Shown: positions 26,954-38,031 of the stretch, piece by piece
How positions within the stretch are numbered: position 1 is the first letter of the stretch
Layout of the letters: every line of letters starts with the position of its first letter
Assembly: GCA_964615375.1 (NCBI GenBank)
Contig: CAZTOW010000004.1
Coordinates: forward strand, 62,001 to 126,000
Direction: 5' to 3'
DNA from: CAZKWG01 sp964615375
GTDB taxonomy: Bacteria > Myxococcota_A > UBA796 > CAZKWG01
Length of the DNA: 64,000 nucleotides
Program-made: the position numbers and the translations under genes
Notes under the pieces: model-generated
What the model was told of the DNA's origin: nothing
What the model saw: only the letters and a program-made list of their open reading frames with translations
The model's database searches: none

Positions 26954-28036
26954 CTAACCTGTCGGAGCCTGGGGCGCGGCCCCCTGCGCGGCGACGGTCC
27001 GCTCCTCGTAGATGGTGAAGAGGGTCATCATCATCGCCACCACCATCGGCCCCACCAGGAGACCCACCAGCCCGAAGCTGGAGAGCCCGCCGAAGACGCC
27101 GATGAAGATGAGGAGCGGCGGCAGATCGGAGCGCCCGCGCACCACCAGCGGCTTGATGAGGTTGTCCACCGTGCCGGTGAGCGCGATGTTCCAGAGGATC
27201 ACAAATATCCCCGTGCCCGTCCGCCCCTGCGCGAAGAGGAGGATGGCGATGGGGATCCAGACGAGCATGGGCCCGACCATGGGCACGATGGCCGCCACGG
27301 CCGAGAGCAGCCCGAAGAAGGCCGCGCGCTCAACGCCCACGATCAGGTAGCCGAGCCCGGAGACCGCCCCTTGAGAGGCGGCGCCAGCCAGGCTGGCGGC
27401 GACCACGTTGCGCGAGAAGCTGGCGAAGATCCCCATCAGGCGGTCGCTGTGCTCCGGCTCCAGCGGCGCGAGCCGACGGATCCAGGCCACCAGCTCCGGC
27501 CCGCTCATCAGGAAGGACCCGAGCGCGATGAGGAAGATGAGGAGCTGGAGGATGGCGAGGCCGGTGACCTGGAGCAGCGTGGGCACAGCGCCCGCCACCG
27601 CCCCGGCGATGTCGCCCAGCGCGCTCTGGAGCCCGCTCACCGCCTCGGCGACGAGATCCGTCGGCTCGCCCGTGAGCCGCTCGACGAGCTGGCTCAGGGC
27701 GCCGAAGTCGATGCTCTCCAGCGTCGAGGAGAGCGCCCCCTGCTGGGCCGCCGTGGCGAGCTCCGAGGAGAGGCGCCCGATCTCCGGCAGCACGATGCCC
27801 GCCGCCAGCCCGAAGGCCCCGGCGATGGCCAGGGCCAGCACGAGGGAGGAGATGGCGGCGGCGACCAGGCGGCGCCTCACCAGGCGCAGGACCCGCGCGT
27901 GCAGAGGCCAGACGACCACGACGACCATGGCCGCCACCAGCAGGGTGCCGATGAAGGAGCGGGCGATGAAGATGAAGCCCGCCATCGTGCCGAACAGCAG
28001 CACGAGCAACGGGCGCTCCGGCGGGCGCTGAGACAC
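26954..28036 (-). CDS. AI-2E family (PerM/YtqJ-type) membrane transporter
   Basis: 360 residues from GTG at 28036, chosen because GGGGAGG lies five bases upstream; a TTG at 28054 overlapping the upstream stop is a poorer choice. Seven or eight hydrophobic segments with the family pattern: IARSFIGTLLVAAMVVVVVWPLHARVLR, a periplasmic amphipathic stretch (residues about 70-130), then LLSAVAAIVPMVGPMLVWIPIAI, NLIKPLVVRGRSDLPPLLIFIGVFGGLSSFGLVGLLVGPMVVAM. Family members include TqsA and proton antiporters; substrate unknown. It lies 14 bases downstream of the CarH-like gene. Confidence 0.9.
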   Translation of the reverse strand: MSQRPPERPLLVLLFGTMAGFIFIARSFIGTLLVAAMVVVVVWPLHARVLRLVRRRLVAAAISSLVLALAIAGAFGLAAGIVLPEIGRLSSELATAAQQGALSSTLESIDFGALSQLVERLTGEPTDLVAEAVSGLQSALGDIAGAVAGAVPTLLQVTGLAILQLLIFLIALGSFLMSGPELVAWIRRLAPLEPEHSDRLMGIFASFSRNVVAASLAGAASQGAVSGLGYLIVGVERAAFFGLLSAVAAIVPMVGPMLVWIPIAILLFAQGRTGTGIFVILWNIALTGTVDNLIKPLVVRGRSDLPPLLIFIGVFGGLSSFGLVGLLVGPMVVAMMMTLFTIYEERTVAAQGAAPQAPTG

Positions 28037-28050
28037 GCGAGCCTCCCCGC

Positions 28051-28974
28051 TCAATGTACGCCGCCGACCTCCCGACGCGCCACCAGCAGGGCGCGCTCCA
28101 GGTTGGCGCGCATCGTGCTGAGATCGCCCGCGCAGACCATCCCGCCGCGCTGCTCGACGAGGGGGGCGAAGCGGGCCGCCGCCGCCCCTCCCACCATCCA
28201 GGGCCGCCCGTCACAGGCCCGCGCGTAGGCGTCGAGGAGCTGGGCCATCTCCGCCTCCGAGCGGATCGTGGTGGCGGAGAGCCCGACCGCGCTCGGGTTC
28301 AGGGCGGCCACGGCGTCCGCCAGGGCCTCGGGCGGCGTGTCGGCCCCGAGGATCTCCGAGCGCAGACCCCAGGACGCGAGCCGGAAGGCCACGCCGTAGA
28401 GCGGGAGCGTGTGGAGCTCGCTGGTCACGCAGGCCAGCAGCACGCAGCGCTCCCCCTCCGGCTGGACGAGCCGGTGCATGTCGCGCACGGACCCGAGCAG
28501 GATCTCGCTGGCCAGGTGCTCCTGGGCCACCGAGATCCGCCCCTCGTGCCAGCGCTGGCCCACGACCTGGAGCACGGGCCCCAGCACCTGCTCATAGACT
28601 GCGCTGGCGCAGCCCAGGTAGGTCGCCCGCGCGATCTCGAGGCGGATCAGGGCCGGGTCGAAGGCGTCCACCGCCTGGAGGATGCGCGTGACGGCCTCCT
28701 CGTAGGGGTCACCGACCGCCTGGGGGTTGAGCGGCTGCGCGGCGGCGGGCGGCGCCAGCATCCGGGAGGCCTCCGAGGGCGCGATGCCCCCCTCGCACAT
28801 GCACTTCATCCGGCGGAGCAGGTCCACGTCCTCGTCGCTGTAGAGGCGATAGGCCGAGGGGGTCCGCTCCGGGCTGGGGATGCCGTAACGCCGCTCCCAG
28901 GCGCGGAGCGTGGACGCGGGGATCCCGGTCATCTCGGCGACCGTGTGGATGCGGAAGCGGGGGGTGCGGGACAT
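28051..28974 (-). CDS. MerR-family regulator with B12-binding domain, CarH/CarA-like
   Basis: 307 residues from ATG at 28974 (CGGAG upstream). The N-terminus is a MerR helix-turn-helix: RIHTVAEMTGIPASTLRAWERRYGIPSPERTPSAYRLYSDEDVDLLRRM. The next part is the four-helix and Rossmann cobalamin-binding module. It has W142-(x9)-E152-H153, the conserved W(x)9EH motif of AdoCbl photoreceptors such as CarH. His188 in SELHTL sits where the lower axial His ligand (ExHxxG) lies, though the Gly is replaced. LLACVTSELHTLPLYGVAFRLASWGLRSEILGADTP continues the B12 domain. So it probably senses B12 or light. It is divergent from the Nat-type ABC exporter. Confidence 0.88.
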   Translation of the reverse strand: MSRTPRFRIHTVAEMTGIPASTLRAWERRYGIPSPERTPSAYRLYSDEDVDLLRRMKCMCEGGIAPSEASRMLAPPAAAQPLNPQAVGDPYEEAVTRILQAVDAFDPALIRLEIARATYLGCASAVYEQVLGPVLQVVGQRWHEGRISVAQEHLASEILLGSVRDMHRLVQPEGERCVLLACVTSELHTLPLYGVAFRLASWGLRSEILGADTPPEALADAVAALNPSAVGLSATTIRSEAEMAQLLDAYARACDGRPWMVGGAAAARFAPLVEQRGGMVCAGDLSTMRANLERALLVARREVGGVH

Positions 28975-29051
28975 GGGGCTCCGAAGGCGCCGCGCGCGGC
29001 GACGTACAAGGTCTGCATAACCCAGGTCCGCGACTGTGGTAGACATGACGG

Positions 29052-29801
29052 ATGCCCCCCCGCGTCCGCTGTGAGCAGCTCGGCCGCACCTGGCTGGTGC
29101 CGGGTCGGCCCCCCGTCGTCGCCGTCGCCGGGCTGGATCTCGAGGTCCAGGCTGGCGAGATCTTCGGCCTGCTCGGCCCGAACGGCGCGGGCAAGACCAC
29201 GACCCTCCGCATGCTGGCCACGCTGACCACGCCCTCCCAGGGGCGGGCCGAGGTGGCCGGGCACGACGTGGTGCGCGCGCCGGACGCGGTCAAGGCCAGC
29301 ATCGGCTATCTGTCCACGACCTCGGGCGTTCCGTCCACGCTGACGGCGCGGGAGGCCCTGGTCGCCTTCGCCCGCCTGCACGGGCTCCGCGACGCGAGCG
29401 CGCGCGCCGACGAGGCCACCGCCCGCTTCCGCATGGAGAGCTACGCCGATCGGCGCATCGACACGCTCTCCAGCGGGCAGCGTCAGCGCGTACGCGTCGC
29501 CTGCGCCACCGTGCATGCTCCCCCGGTCTGGCTGCTGGACGAGCCCACCGCAAACCTCGACGTGCTGGCGTCGGAGGACCTGCTGGACGCGGTGCGCGCG
29601 GCGAAGTCGGGGGGAGCCGCCGTGGTCTACTCCACCCACGATCTCAACGAGGCGGCGCGGATCTGCGACCGCATCGGGATCCTGGCCTCGGGCCGCATGC
29701 TGGCCACCGGCACGCCGGAGCAGCTCTGCGCGCACGCGGGCCAGGCGACCCTGCACGACGCCTTCCTGAGCCTGGTGCGCGCGGCCGAGGCCGGGGCGTG
29801 A
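29052..29801 (+). CDS. ABC transporter ATP-binding protein, NatA-like
   Basis: 249 residues. Walker A LGPNGAGKTTT, signature LSSGQRQR, Walker B VWLLDEPTANLD and H-loop YSTHDLNEA are intact. ILASGRMLATGTPEQL is typical of NatA and related ABC-2 exporters. The stop overlaps the GTG of the permease gene (GTGA). It starts 77 bases from the divergent CarH-like gene, whose product may control it. Confidence 0.9.
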   Translation: MPPRVRCEQLGRTWLVPGRPPVVAVAGLDLEVQAGEIFGLLGPNGAGKTTTLRMLATLTTPSQGRAEVAGHDVVRAPDAVKASIGYLSTTSGVPSTLTAREALVAFARLHGLRDASARADEATARFRMESYADRRIDTLSSGQRQRVRVACATVHAPPVWLLDEPTANLDVLASEDLLDAVRAAKSGGAAVVYSTHDLNEAARICDRIGILASGRMLATGTPEQLCAHAGQATLHDAFLSLVRAAEAGA

Positions 29802-30910
29802 GGGCGCTCCGGCTCCTGGGCGCGGCCCTCTCGCTGGAGGCCCTGCGCGCGCTGCGGGCGCCGGACACGCTCAAGATCCGCCTGCTCCCTGGGCTGCTGC
29901 TGGTGCCCCTCCTCTCGCTGCTGACGATCACGGTCATGACGCTCACCGACACGCGCGGCGTCGTGGCCCTGCCCGCGTCCGGCGGCCTCGACCCGGCGAT
30001 GCTGGCGGAGGCGCTGGACGACGCGCGCCTCCAGGCCCGCTTCGTGGAGGACCCCGCGCGCCTCTGGGCGGAGGGCGAGGCGGACGCCTGGGTGCGCTGG
30101 GAGCAGGGCGGCGCCGCGCCGACGCGGCTGTGGGACGATCGCGGAGACGCGGACTGGATCGCCGTGATCCAGGCGCGCGAGCAGGACACCGAGGATCGCC
30201 TGAGGGAGGCGCTGCTGGACGCGGGCGACGCCGCGCTGGAGGCGCAGGTGATCCTGGCGGGAGCGGACCCGTCGAGCGTCGTGGTCGCCGAATTCGAGGA
30301 GATCTCGCCCCGCGACGAGCACCAGAGCCGCCTGGCCCGGCTCTTCCCGCTCAGCGCCGACGGGCGCTGGGTGCTCGGCTTCTCCTTCCTCGGACTCTAC
30401 GGGCTCATGTTCAGCCTCCCCGTGCTCGGCCTGCAGGAGCGGAAGCAGGGCGTGGCGGAGGCGCTGCTGGTGCTGCCCGCGCCCGCCCCCCTGATGCACG
30501 CGGCGCGCCTCGCCTGTTGGACCTCCATCGCCGCCGCCGCCGCCGGCGTGCTGCTGGCGGAGGTCGCGGTGTTCACGCGCTCGGACGCTCCCCTCCCCTC
30601 CCCGGGCGCCTTCCTGGCCTCCTTCGGCGCGCTGGCCCTCTGCGCGAGCGCGATGCACACGACGGGGATCGCCTGCAAGAGCCCAGTCACCGCCATGAAC
30701 GTGGGGCCCGGCGTGGGCCTGATGGTCTGGGGTTCAATGCTGCTGGGCGCGCACCTGGGGGCCCCGGGGGTCGTGCCGGTGCTGGGGCTGGTGAGCCAGG
30801 GAGGCAGCGCGGATCTCGCCCTGGCGGGCCTGATCGCGCTGGGCCTGTGCGCCGGGCTGGTCCTGCTGGGGGCGCGGCTGGAGCGGGCTCGGATCGAGGA
30901 GGGCGCGTGA
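29798..30910 (+). CDS. ABC-2 type permease, NatB-like
   Basis: 370 residues from GTG at 29798. One N-terminal membrane helix (PGLLLVPLLSLLTITVMTL), a long extracytoplasmic region (residues about 50-185), then five or six helices starting WVLGFSFLGLYGLMFSLPVLGLQERKQGVAEALLVLPAP. The ERKQGVAEALLVLPAPAPLMHAARL loop is typical of NatB/ABC-2 exporters. Overlaps the ATPase gene before and the permease-protease gene after. Confidence 0.85.
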   Translation: MRALRLLGAALSLEALRALRAPDTLKIRLLPGLLLVPLLSLLTITVMTLTDTRGVVALPASGGLDPAMLAEALDDARLQARFVEDPARLWAEGEADAWVRWEQGGAAPTRLWDDRGDADWIAVIQAREQDTEDRLREALLDAGDAALEAQVILAGADPSSVVVAEFEEISPRDEHQSRLARLFPLSADGRWVLGFSFLGLYGLMFSLPVLGLQERKQGVAEALLVLPAPAPLMHAARLACWTSIAAAAAGVLLAEVAVFTRSDAPLPSPGAFLASFGALALCASAMHTTGIACKSPVTAMNVGPGVGLMVWGSMLLGAHLGAPGVVPVLGLVSQGGSADLALAGLIALGLCAGLVLLGARLERARIEEGA

Positions 30911-32727
30911 GGACCCCGCGCTGGGACCGCGTGCTCACCCTGCTGGGGCTGCTGCTGCGCGAGCAGGGGCGGGAGCGCGCCGAGACCCTGCTCTCCCTCG
31001 CGCTCCTGCTGGCCCTGGGCGTGGGCGTGGCCGTCATGCCCCTGGACCTGCTGAAGGCCCCCGACGACGCCGGCCCCGTCTACACCTGCGCCCGCCGCCC
31101 CGCCGACCCGCCGCGCGTGGCCGTGGTGGGCGAGCTCCCCGCCTGGCTGTCCTGGCCCGAGCCGCTCTTCCCCGCCGAGGTGGCCGACGTGCTGCTGCGC
31201 GTGGACGGTGAACAGATCGACGTCGTCGCGTTGAACGAGGACGTGAAGCTGGGGACCGTGAGCCCCTGTCTGCGGATCCTCGCGCAGCAGGAGCGGCAGC
31301 GACGCCTCGCGCGGCTGGGGGTGCTGGAGGCGGGGGACCGGATCGTGGTGGTGGAGGCCGAGGACGAGCTGCCCCCGGCCCACGCCTGGGAGCCTCCCCC
31401 CGGGCGAATCGCCGTGGGGAGCGCGGTCGCGCTGGTGGCGATGAGCGCGTGCGTGGGAGCGGCGGCGAGGGCCCGCACCGGGGGCTTCCGCGAGACGCTG
31501 GCCGCGGGCCCGACGCGCCCTGAAGAGTGGACCCTGGCCCTGCTGGGCTTCGCCCTGGCCTCCGCCGGCCTCTGCGGGGCCCTGGTCTCCGCGGGCTACG
31601 CCGCGGCCTCGGCGGCGATGGGGCGGGCCATCGACCTGCCCTCGCCCGGCGAGCTGGTCGTGCTCTGCCTCTTCCTGTCCACCGTCGGGGTGCGCGCGGG
31701 GCACGACGCCTCGGACTATGTGGCGGGGATGGCGCGGATCGTGGCGCTGACCTTCCTGGTGATGGGCCTCGGGGCGGGCTCGAGCGTGGCCGACCACGTC
31801 CTGCCGGGCGCGGGCGCGCTCATCCCGGGCGGGCTCCCGCTCCGCGCCCTCGCCGGGGAGCCGCTGGCGCTGGAGGCCCGGCTGCTGGGGGTCCTGGTCA
31901 CGCTGCTGGGGGCCGGGCTCACCTTCGCCTCGGCGGTGCGGGCGGTGGCGGCGGACGATCCCACGCTGGCGCCGAGCGCACGGACGGTGCTGCGCAGGGC
32001 CGCCGGCGACTACGGCCCGGAGGCCCTTCTGGTCACCGTGATCGTGCTCTCGGGTGGCTTTTTCACGTCGCCGGCCCTGGGCTACGCCGATCCGCTGGCG
32101 GGGCTCCTGCTCTCGCAGATCGCCTTCATGCTGGCGCCCGCGCTGCTGGCCCCCACCCTGCTCGGGCTCCCCGCGCGCGAGCTGCTGGCGCTCCGCGGGA
32201 CCGGCGCGCGGAGCTGGGCCTCCCTGCCGCTGGCGCTGGGCGGGACCATGGGCGCGGGCTTCCTGGCCATGCGAGCCTGGACCGCGGCCTTTCCCCTGCC
32301 TGAGGCCGCGCTGCGCGGGCTCGCTGAGCAGCTGGGCGAGCTGGCCGAGGGGCCGGGGATCGTCCTGCTGACGGTCGGGGCCGGGCTCTTCGAGGAGCTC
32401 CTCTTCCGCGGCCTGATGATGGGGCTCCTGCTCAAGCGTGGCGGCCCCGTCCGGGCCATCGTGCTCTCCTCCCTGGCCTTCGGCTTCGCCCATGTGCTCG
32501 GCTTCAAGCTGGCGCCCACCTTCGCCATCGGGCTCGTGCTGGGCGCGCTGAGGTGGCGCACGGGCTCGGTGATCCCGGGGATGATCGTGCACGCCTCGCA
32601 CAACCTGATCGCCCTCCTGTGGGGCGCGACGCTCGGCCTGGACACGCTGCCGATCCCCGTCCTGCTCCTCGGGATCGGGGTCGGCGCGCTGGGGATCTCA
32701 CTTTGCAGACCCTTGACGCCAAAATGA
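30907..32727 (+). CDS. ABC-2 permease-like protein fused to CPBP (CAAX-type) intramembrane protease
   Basis: 606 residues from GTG at 30907, overlapping the permease stop (GTGA). The first part repeats the NatB plan: a membrane helix, an outer domain of about 130 residues, then five helices. The C-terminal third is a CPBP/Abi glutamic protease with all three motifs: FEELLFRG (EExxxR, near residue 495), FGFAH, and HASHN (HxxxN). Such NatB-protease fusions form the second permease half of Nat-type exporters, and the protease may process a cargo or precursor. No small precursor gene is visible beside it. Confidence 0.85.
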   Translation: MRTPRWDRVLTLLGLLLREQGRERAETLLSLALLLALGVGVAVMPLDLLKAPDDAGPVYTCARRPADPPRVAVVGELPAWLSWPEPLFPAEVADVLLRVDGEQIDVVALNEDVKLGTVSPCLRILAQQERQRRLARLGVLEAGDRIVVVEAEDELPPAHAWEPPPGRIAVGSAVALVAMSACVGAAARARTGGFRETLAAGPTRPEEWTLALLGFALASAGLCGALVSAGYAAASAAMGRAIDLPSPGELVVLCLFLSTVGVRAGHDASDYVAGMARIVALTFLVMGLGAGSSVADHVLPGAGALIPGGLPLRALAGEPLALEARLLGVLVTLLGAGLTFASAVRAVAADDPTLAPSARTVLRRAAGDYGPEALLVTVIVLSGGFFTSPALGYADPLAGLLLSQIAFMLAPALLAPTLLGLPARELLALRGTGARSWASLPLALGGTMGAGFLAMRAWTAAFPLPEAALRGLAEQLGELAEGPGIVLLTVGAGLFEELLFRGLMMGLLLKRGGPVRAIVLSSLAFGFAHVLGFKLAPTFAIGLVLGALRWRTGSVIPGMIVHASHNLIALLWGATLGLDTLPIPVLLLGIGVGALGISLCRPLTPK

Positions 32728-32772
32728 CGTTCCCCTGACCAGCGCCGACCCGGTGCGCGCGAAGATCCGGGG

Positions 32773-35328
32773 ATGCGACCCCTCTCCTTCTCCCTCGGCT
32801 CTTTGTTGGCCCTCGGCGCCCTCGGCGCGTGCGGCGGCTCTTCGCCCAAGCCCGATCCGGTGATCGACGAGCGCTGCGAAGACGGCAGCAAAAAACAGAT
32901 CTGGTACCAGGACCTGGACGGGGACGAGTGGGGCGACCCGGAGGTCTCCGTGCTCGCCTGCGAGGGCCCGCGAGGCTGGGAGACCGTGGCCGGCGACTGC
33001 GACGACGAGGACGCGGGGAGCAACCCCGAGGAGGTCGAGCGCTGCGACGGGGCCGGCGCGGACGAGGACTGCGACGGGCTGGTGGACGACGCGGACGACA
33101 GCATGATCGACGACAGCACCACCGCCACCTGGCTGGACCAGGACGGAGACGGCTATGGCGCGGCCGGCGACTTCACCCGCCGCTGCGTCGTGCCCGCGGG
33201 AGAGGTCGCCAACGACGCGGACTGCGACGACGCGGACGACAGCGTCAACCCAGCCGCGGTGGAGCACTGCGACGAGGCCGACGTGGACGAGAACTGCGAC
33301 GGACGCGCCGACAACAACGATCCGAGCGTGGACGCCACGGAATTCGTCCTGGTCTACCAGGACCAGGACGAAGACGGCTTCGGCGACGGACTGGAGACCC
33401 TCTGGCGCTGCGATCCGCCCGAAGACTACGTGCTGATCGACGGGGACTGCGACGACGAGGACGCCAGCGTCAATCCTGACGCGAGCGAGGTCTGCGACGC
33501 GCTGGACACGGACGAGGACTGCGACGGGCTGGTGGACGACGGAGATGACTCGGTCGATCCGGCCTCCCTGAACCACGGCTACCGGGATCTCGACGGGGAC
33601 GGCTTCGGCGATCCGCTCACGGAGACGGTCGCCTGCGAGATTCCAACAGATTTGATTTACAACGGAGATGATTGTAACGACACCAACGGTCAGGTCAACC
33701 CCGACGTCCCCGAGCGCTGCGACGAGATGGACGACGACCAGGACTGCGACGGGCTGGCCGACGACGCGGACACCGAGGCGGAGAACAAGGAGACGTACTA
33801 CCCGGACCTGGACGGAGACGGGTACGGCGATGCTGCCTCCGCGACGCAGCTCTGCGATCCCCCGGAGGACTACCTCGAGAACGGCCTGGACTGCGACGAC
33901 ACGGACCCGACGCGCTACCCTGACGCGGACCCGATCTGCGAGGACGAGTTCGTCAACGACTGCTCCGGCACCGTCTTCGAAGAGGAGGACTACTGCCTCA
34001 CCCCAAACTCGCACGCGCTCAGCGCCACCGACGCGAAGCTGACGGGCGAGGGGTCCGGAGACGCGGCCGGCTCATCGATCGCCCTCCTCGGGGACACGGA
34101 CGGCGACGGACTGCCAGAGCTCCTGATCGGCGCTCCGAGCTTCGGGAGCTCGAACACCGGCGCCGCCTATGTGGTGACCGGGCTGACCACGGGCACCGCC
34201 ACCCTCAGCGCCTCGCGCGCGCGGCTGACGACATCGGTCTCGAGCGCGACCCTGGGCTCCGGCGTGGCCGATCCGGGCGACATGGACGGAGACGGCTACG
34301 CGGACATCCTGGTGGGCGCGCCCTACTACACCGGATCGGCCACGAAGCAGGGCGCGGCCTGGCTGATCCCGGGCCCGGTCTCCGGGAGCCTGACCCTGAC
34401 GGAGGACGATCTCGCGATCCTCGGCGACGCGAAGTACGACTACCTGGGGACCCCGCTGGTCGGCGCGGACGACGTGGACGGGGACGGGTGGGGTGACCTG
34501 CTCCTGGGGGCCAACCCTGGCGGTCGCGATGACGGCCAGGACGTCTACCTCATGGCCGGGCCGATCAGCGCTGAAGCGACCATCGACGACGCCGTCGCCT
34601 CGGTCCTGGGCGCGGAGGCGGACACGGTGGCGACGGCGCTGGCCGGCGGGGAGGACCTGGACGGCGACGGCTTCTCGGACTTCGTGCTCGGGGCCTACAG
34701 CGCCAGCACCCTGGAGCGAGACGCGGGCGCCGTCTACATCGCCCTCGGCCCCGTCTCCGGCGCCCTGGTCCCCGCGGACATCCCCGTGATCGTCCACGGC
34801 GAGGACGCCTCGGACTACGCGGGGCGCTCCGTCTCCGTCAGCGAGGACGTGGACGGCGACGGATACCCGGACCTCCTCGTCGGCGCCACGGGCGAGAGCT
34901 CCGTCGGCAGCAACGCGGGAGCGGCCTACCTCGTGCTCGGCCCCCTGGACCGCAGCGCCAAGCTCGACAGCGCCGACGCCAAGCTGGCCGGCTACGCGTC
35001 CTCGGTGGTCGGGGGCTCTGTCCGCCTCGTCTCCGACCTCAACGGCGACGGGCTCGGGGAGCTCCTGGTCGGCGGCACCGCCAGCTCCTCCCGCACGGCC
35101 AGCGGCTACGGCTTCCTGTTCTATGGTCCGGTGTCTGGAGCGCACTCGGTGGCGAGCGCGGACCTGGAGATCACGACCTCGACCGCCTTGGACTACCTCG
35201 GTGTGGCCGTGACGAGCGGCGATCTCGACGGAGACGGCCTGGAAGAGCTCATCCTCGGCGCCTCTGGCGATGACGGCAGCGGCGGCGCGGCGGGCGCCGT
35301 CTGGGTGCTGTTCGGGGCGGGGCTCTGA
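32773..35328 (+). CDS. Lipoprotein with MopE-type DCDD repeats and FG-GAP propeller
   Basis: 851 residues. The signal peptide ends at lipobox LGAC. Residues about 30-405 hold six repeats of the form YxDxDGDGxGD...GDCDDxDxxxNPxxxExCDxxDxDEDCDGLVDD, the Cys-rich putative metal-binding repeat first noted in the MopE copper-binding protein and widespread in myxobacteria. After an NDCSGTVFEEEDYC linker come about seven FG-GAP repeats (residues 410-851) with DxDGDGxxD calcium loops, predicting a beta-propeller. It is a large, acidic, surface-exposed, probably calcium- or copper-binding protein. A candidate terminator follows 86 bases downstream. Confidence 0.9.
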   Translation: MRPLSFSLGSLLALGALGACGGSSPKPDPVIDERCEDGSKKQIWYQDLDGDEWGDPEVSVLACEGPRGWETVAGDCDDEDAGSNPEEVERCDGAGADEDCDGLVDDADDSMIDDSTTATWLDQDGDGYGAAGDFTRRCVVPAGEVANDADCDDADDSVNPAAVEHCDEADVDENCDGRADNNDPSVDATEFVLVYQDQDEDGFGDGLETLWRCDPPEDYVLIDGDCDDEDASVNPDASEVCDALDTDEDCDGLVDDGDDSVDPASLNHGYRDLDGDGFGDPLTETVACEIPTDLIYNGDDCNDTNGQVNPDVPERCDEMDDDQDCDGLADDADTEAENKETYYPDLDGDGYGDAASATQLCDPPEDYLENGLDCDDTDPTRYPDADPICEDEFVNDCSGTVFEEEDYCLTPNSHALSATDAKLTGEGSGDAAGSSIALLGDTDGDGLPELLIGAPSFGSSNTGAAYVVTGLTTGTATLSASRARLTTSVSSATLGSGVADPGDMDGDGYADILVGAPYYTGSATKQGAAWLIPGPVSGSLTLTEDDLAILGDAKYDYLGTPLVGADDVDGDGWGDLLLGANPGGRDDGQDVYLMAGPISAEATIDDAVASVLGAEADTVATALAGGEDLDGDGFSDFVLGAYSASTLERDAGAVYIALGPVSGALVPADIPVIVHGEDASDYAGRSVSVSEDVDGDGYPDLLVGATGESSVGSNAGAAYLVLGPLDRSAKLDSADAKLAGYASSVVGGSVRLVSDLNGDGLGELLVGGTASSSRTASGYGFLFYGPVSGAHSVASADLEITTSTALDYLGVAVTSGDLDGDGLEELILGASGDDGSGGAAGAVWVLFGAGL

Positions 35329-35413
35329 AGGAGCCTCGGTCCTCTGCACCTCAGCGCCTGATCCCCGCGCGCCATTCGACCCCACGGAGCCACAAGACAC
35401 GGACCCACAGGAT

Positions 35414-35438
35414 GGTGGCGCCCGCCCGGGGCGCCACC
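35414..35438. terminator. Candidate bidirectional terminator
   Basis: GGTGGCGCCC and GGGCGCCACC form a perfect 10-base stem with a 5-base loop, followed on the plus strand by TCCTTTCC. It lies between the 3' ends of the convergent MopE/FG-GAP gene and lon. The U-tract is short, so efficiency is uncertain. Confidence 0.65.
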
Positions 35439-35460
35439 TCCTTTCCCGGCGCGAGGCGGA

Positions 35461-37914
<2,454 letters not shown>

Positions 37915-38031
37915 CGGAACCTCATGGCGGGTGAGTGGGCGGGGGCGTCCCGGGTCGTGAGCAGCGCAGATACCTATACGCGCGGGAGCGCGCCGCAAGA
38001 GGGGGGTTCACGTTCCACACCCAGGAGCCTG

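Noticed and set aside
37973..37998. Possible heat-shock or sigma70 promoter of lon (TTGCGG ... TATAGG)
   Set aside because: The spacer is only 14 bases and the boxes match consensus weakly; not strong enough for a separate feature.
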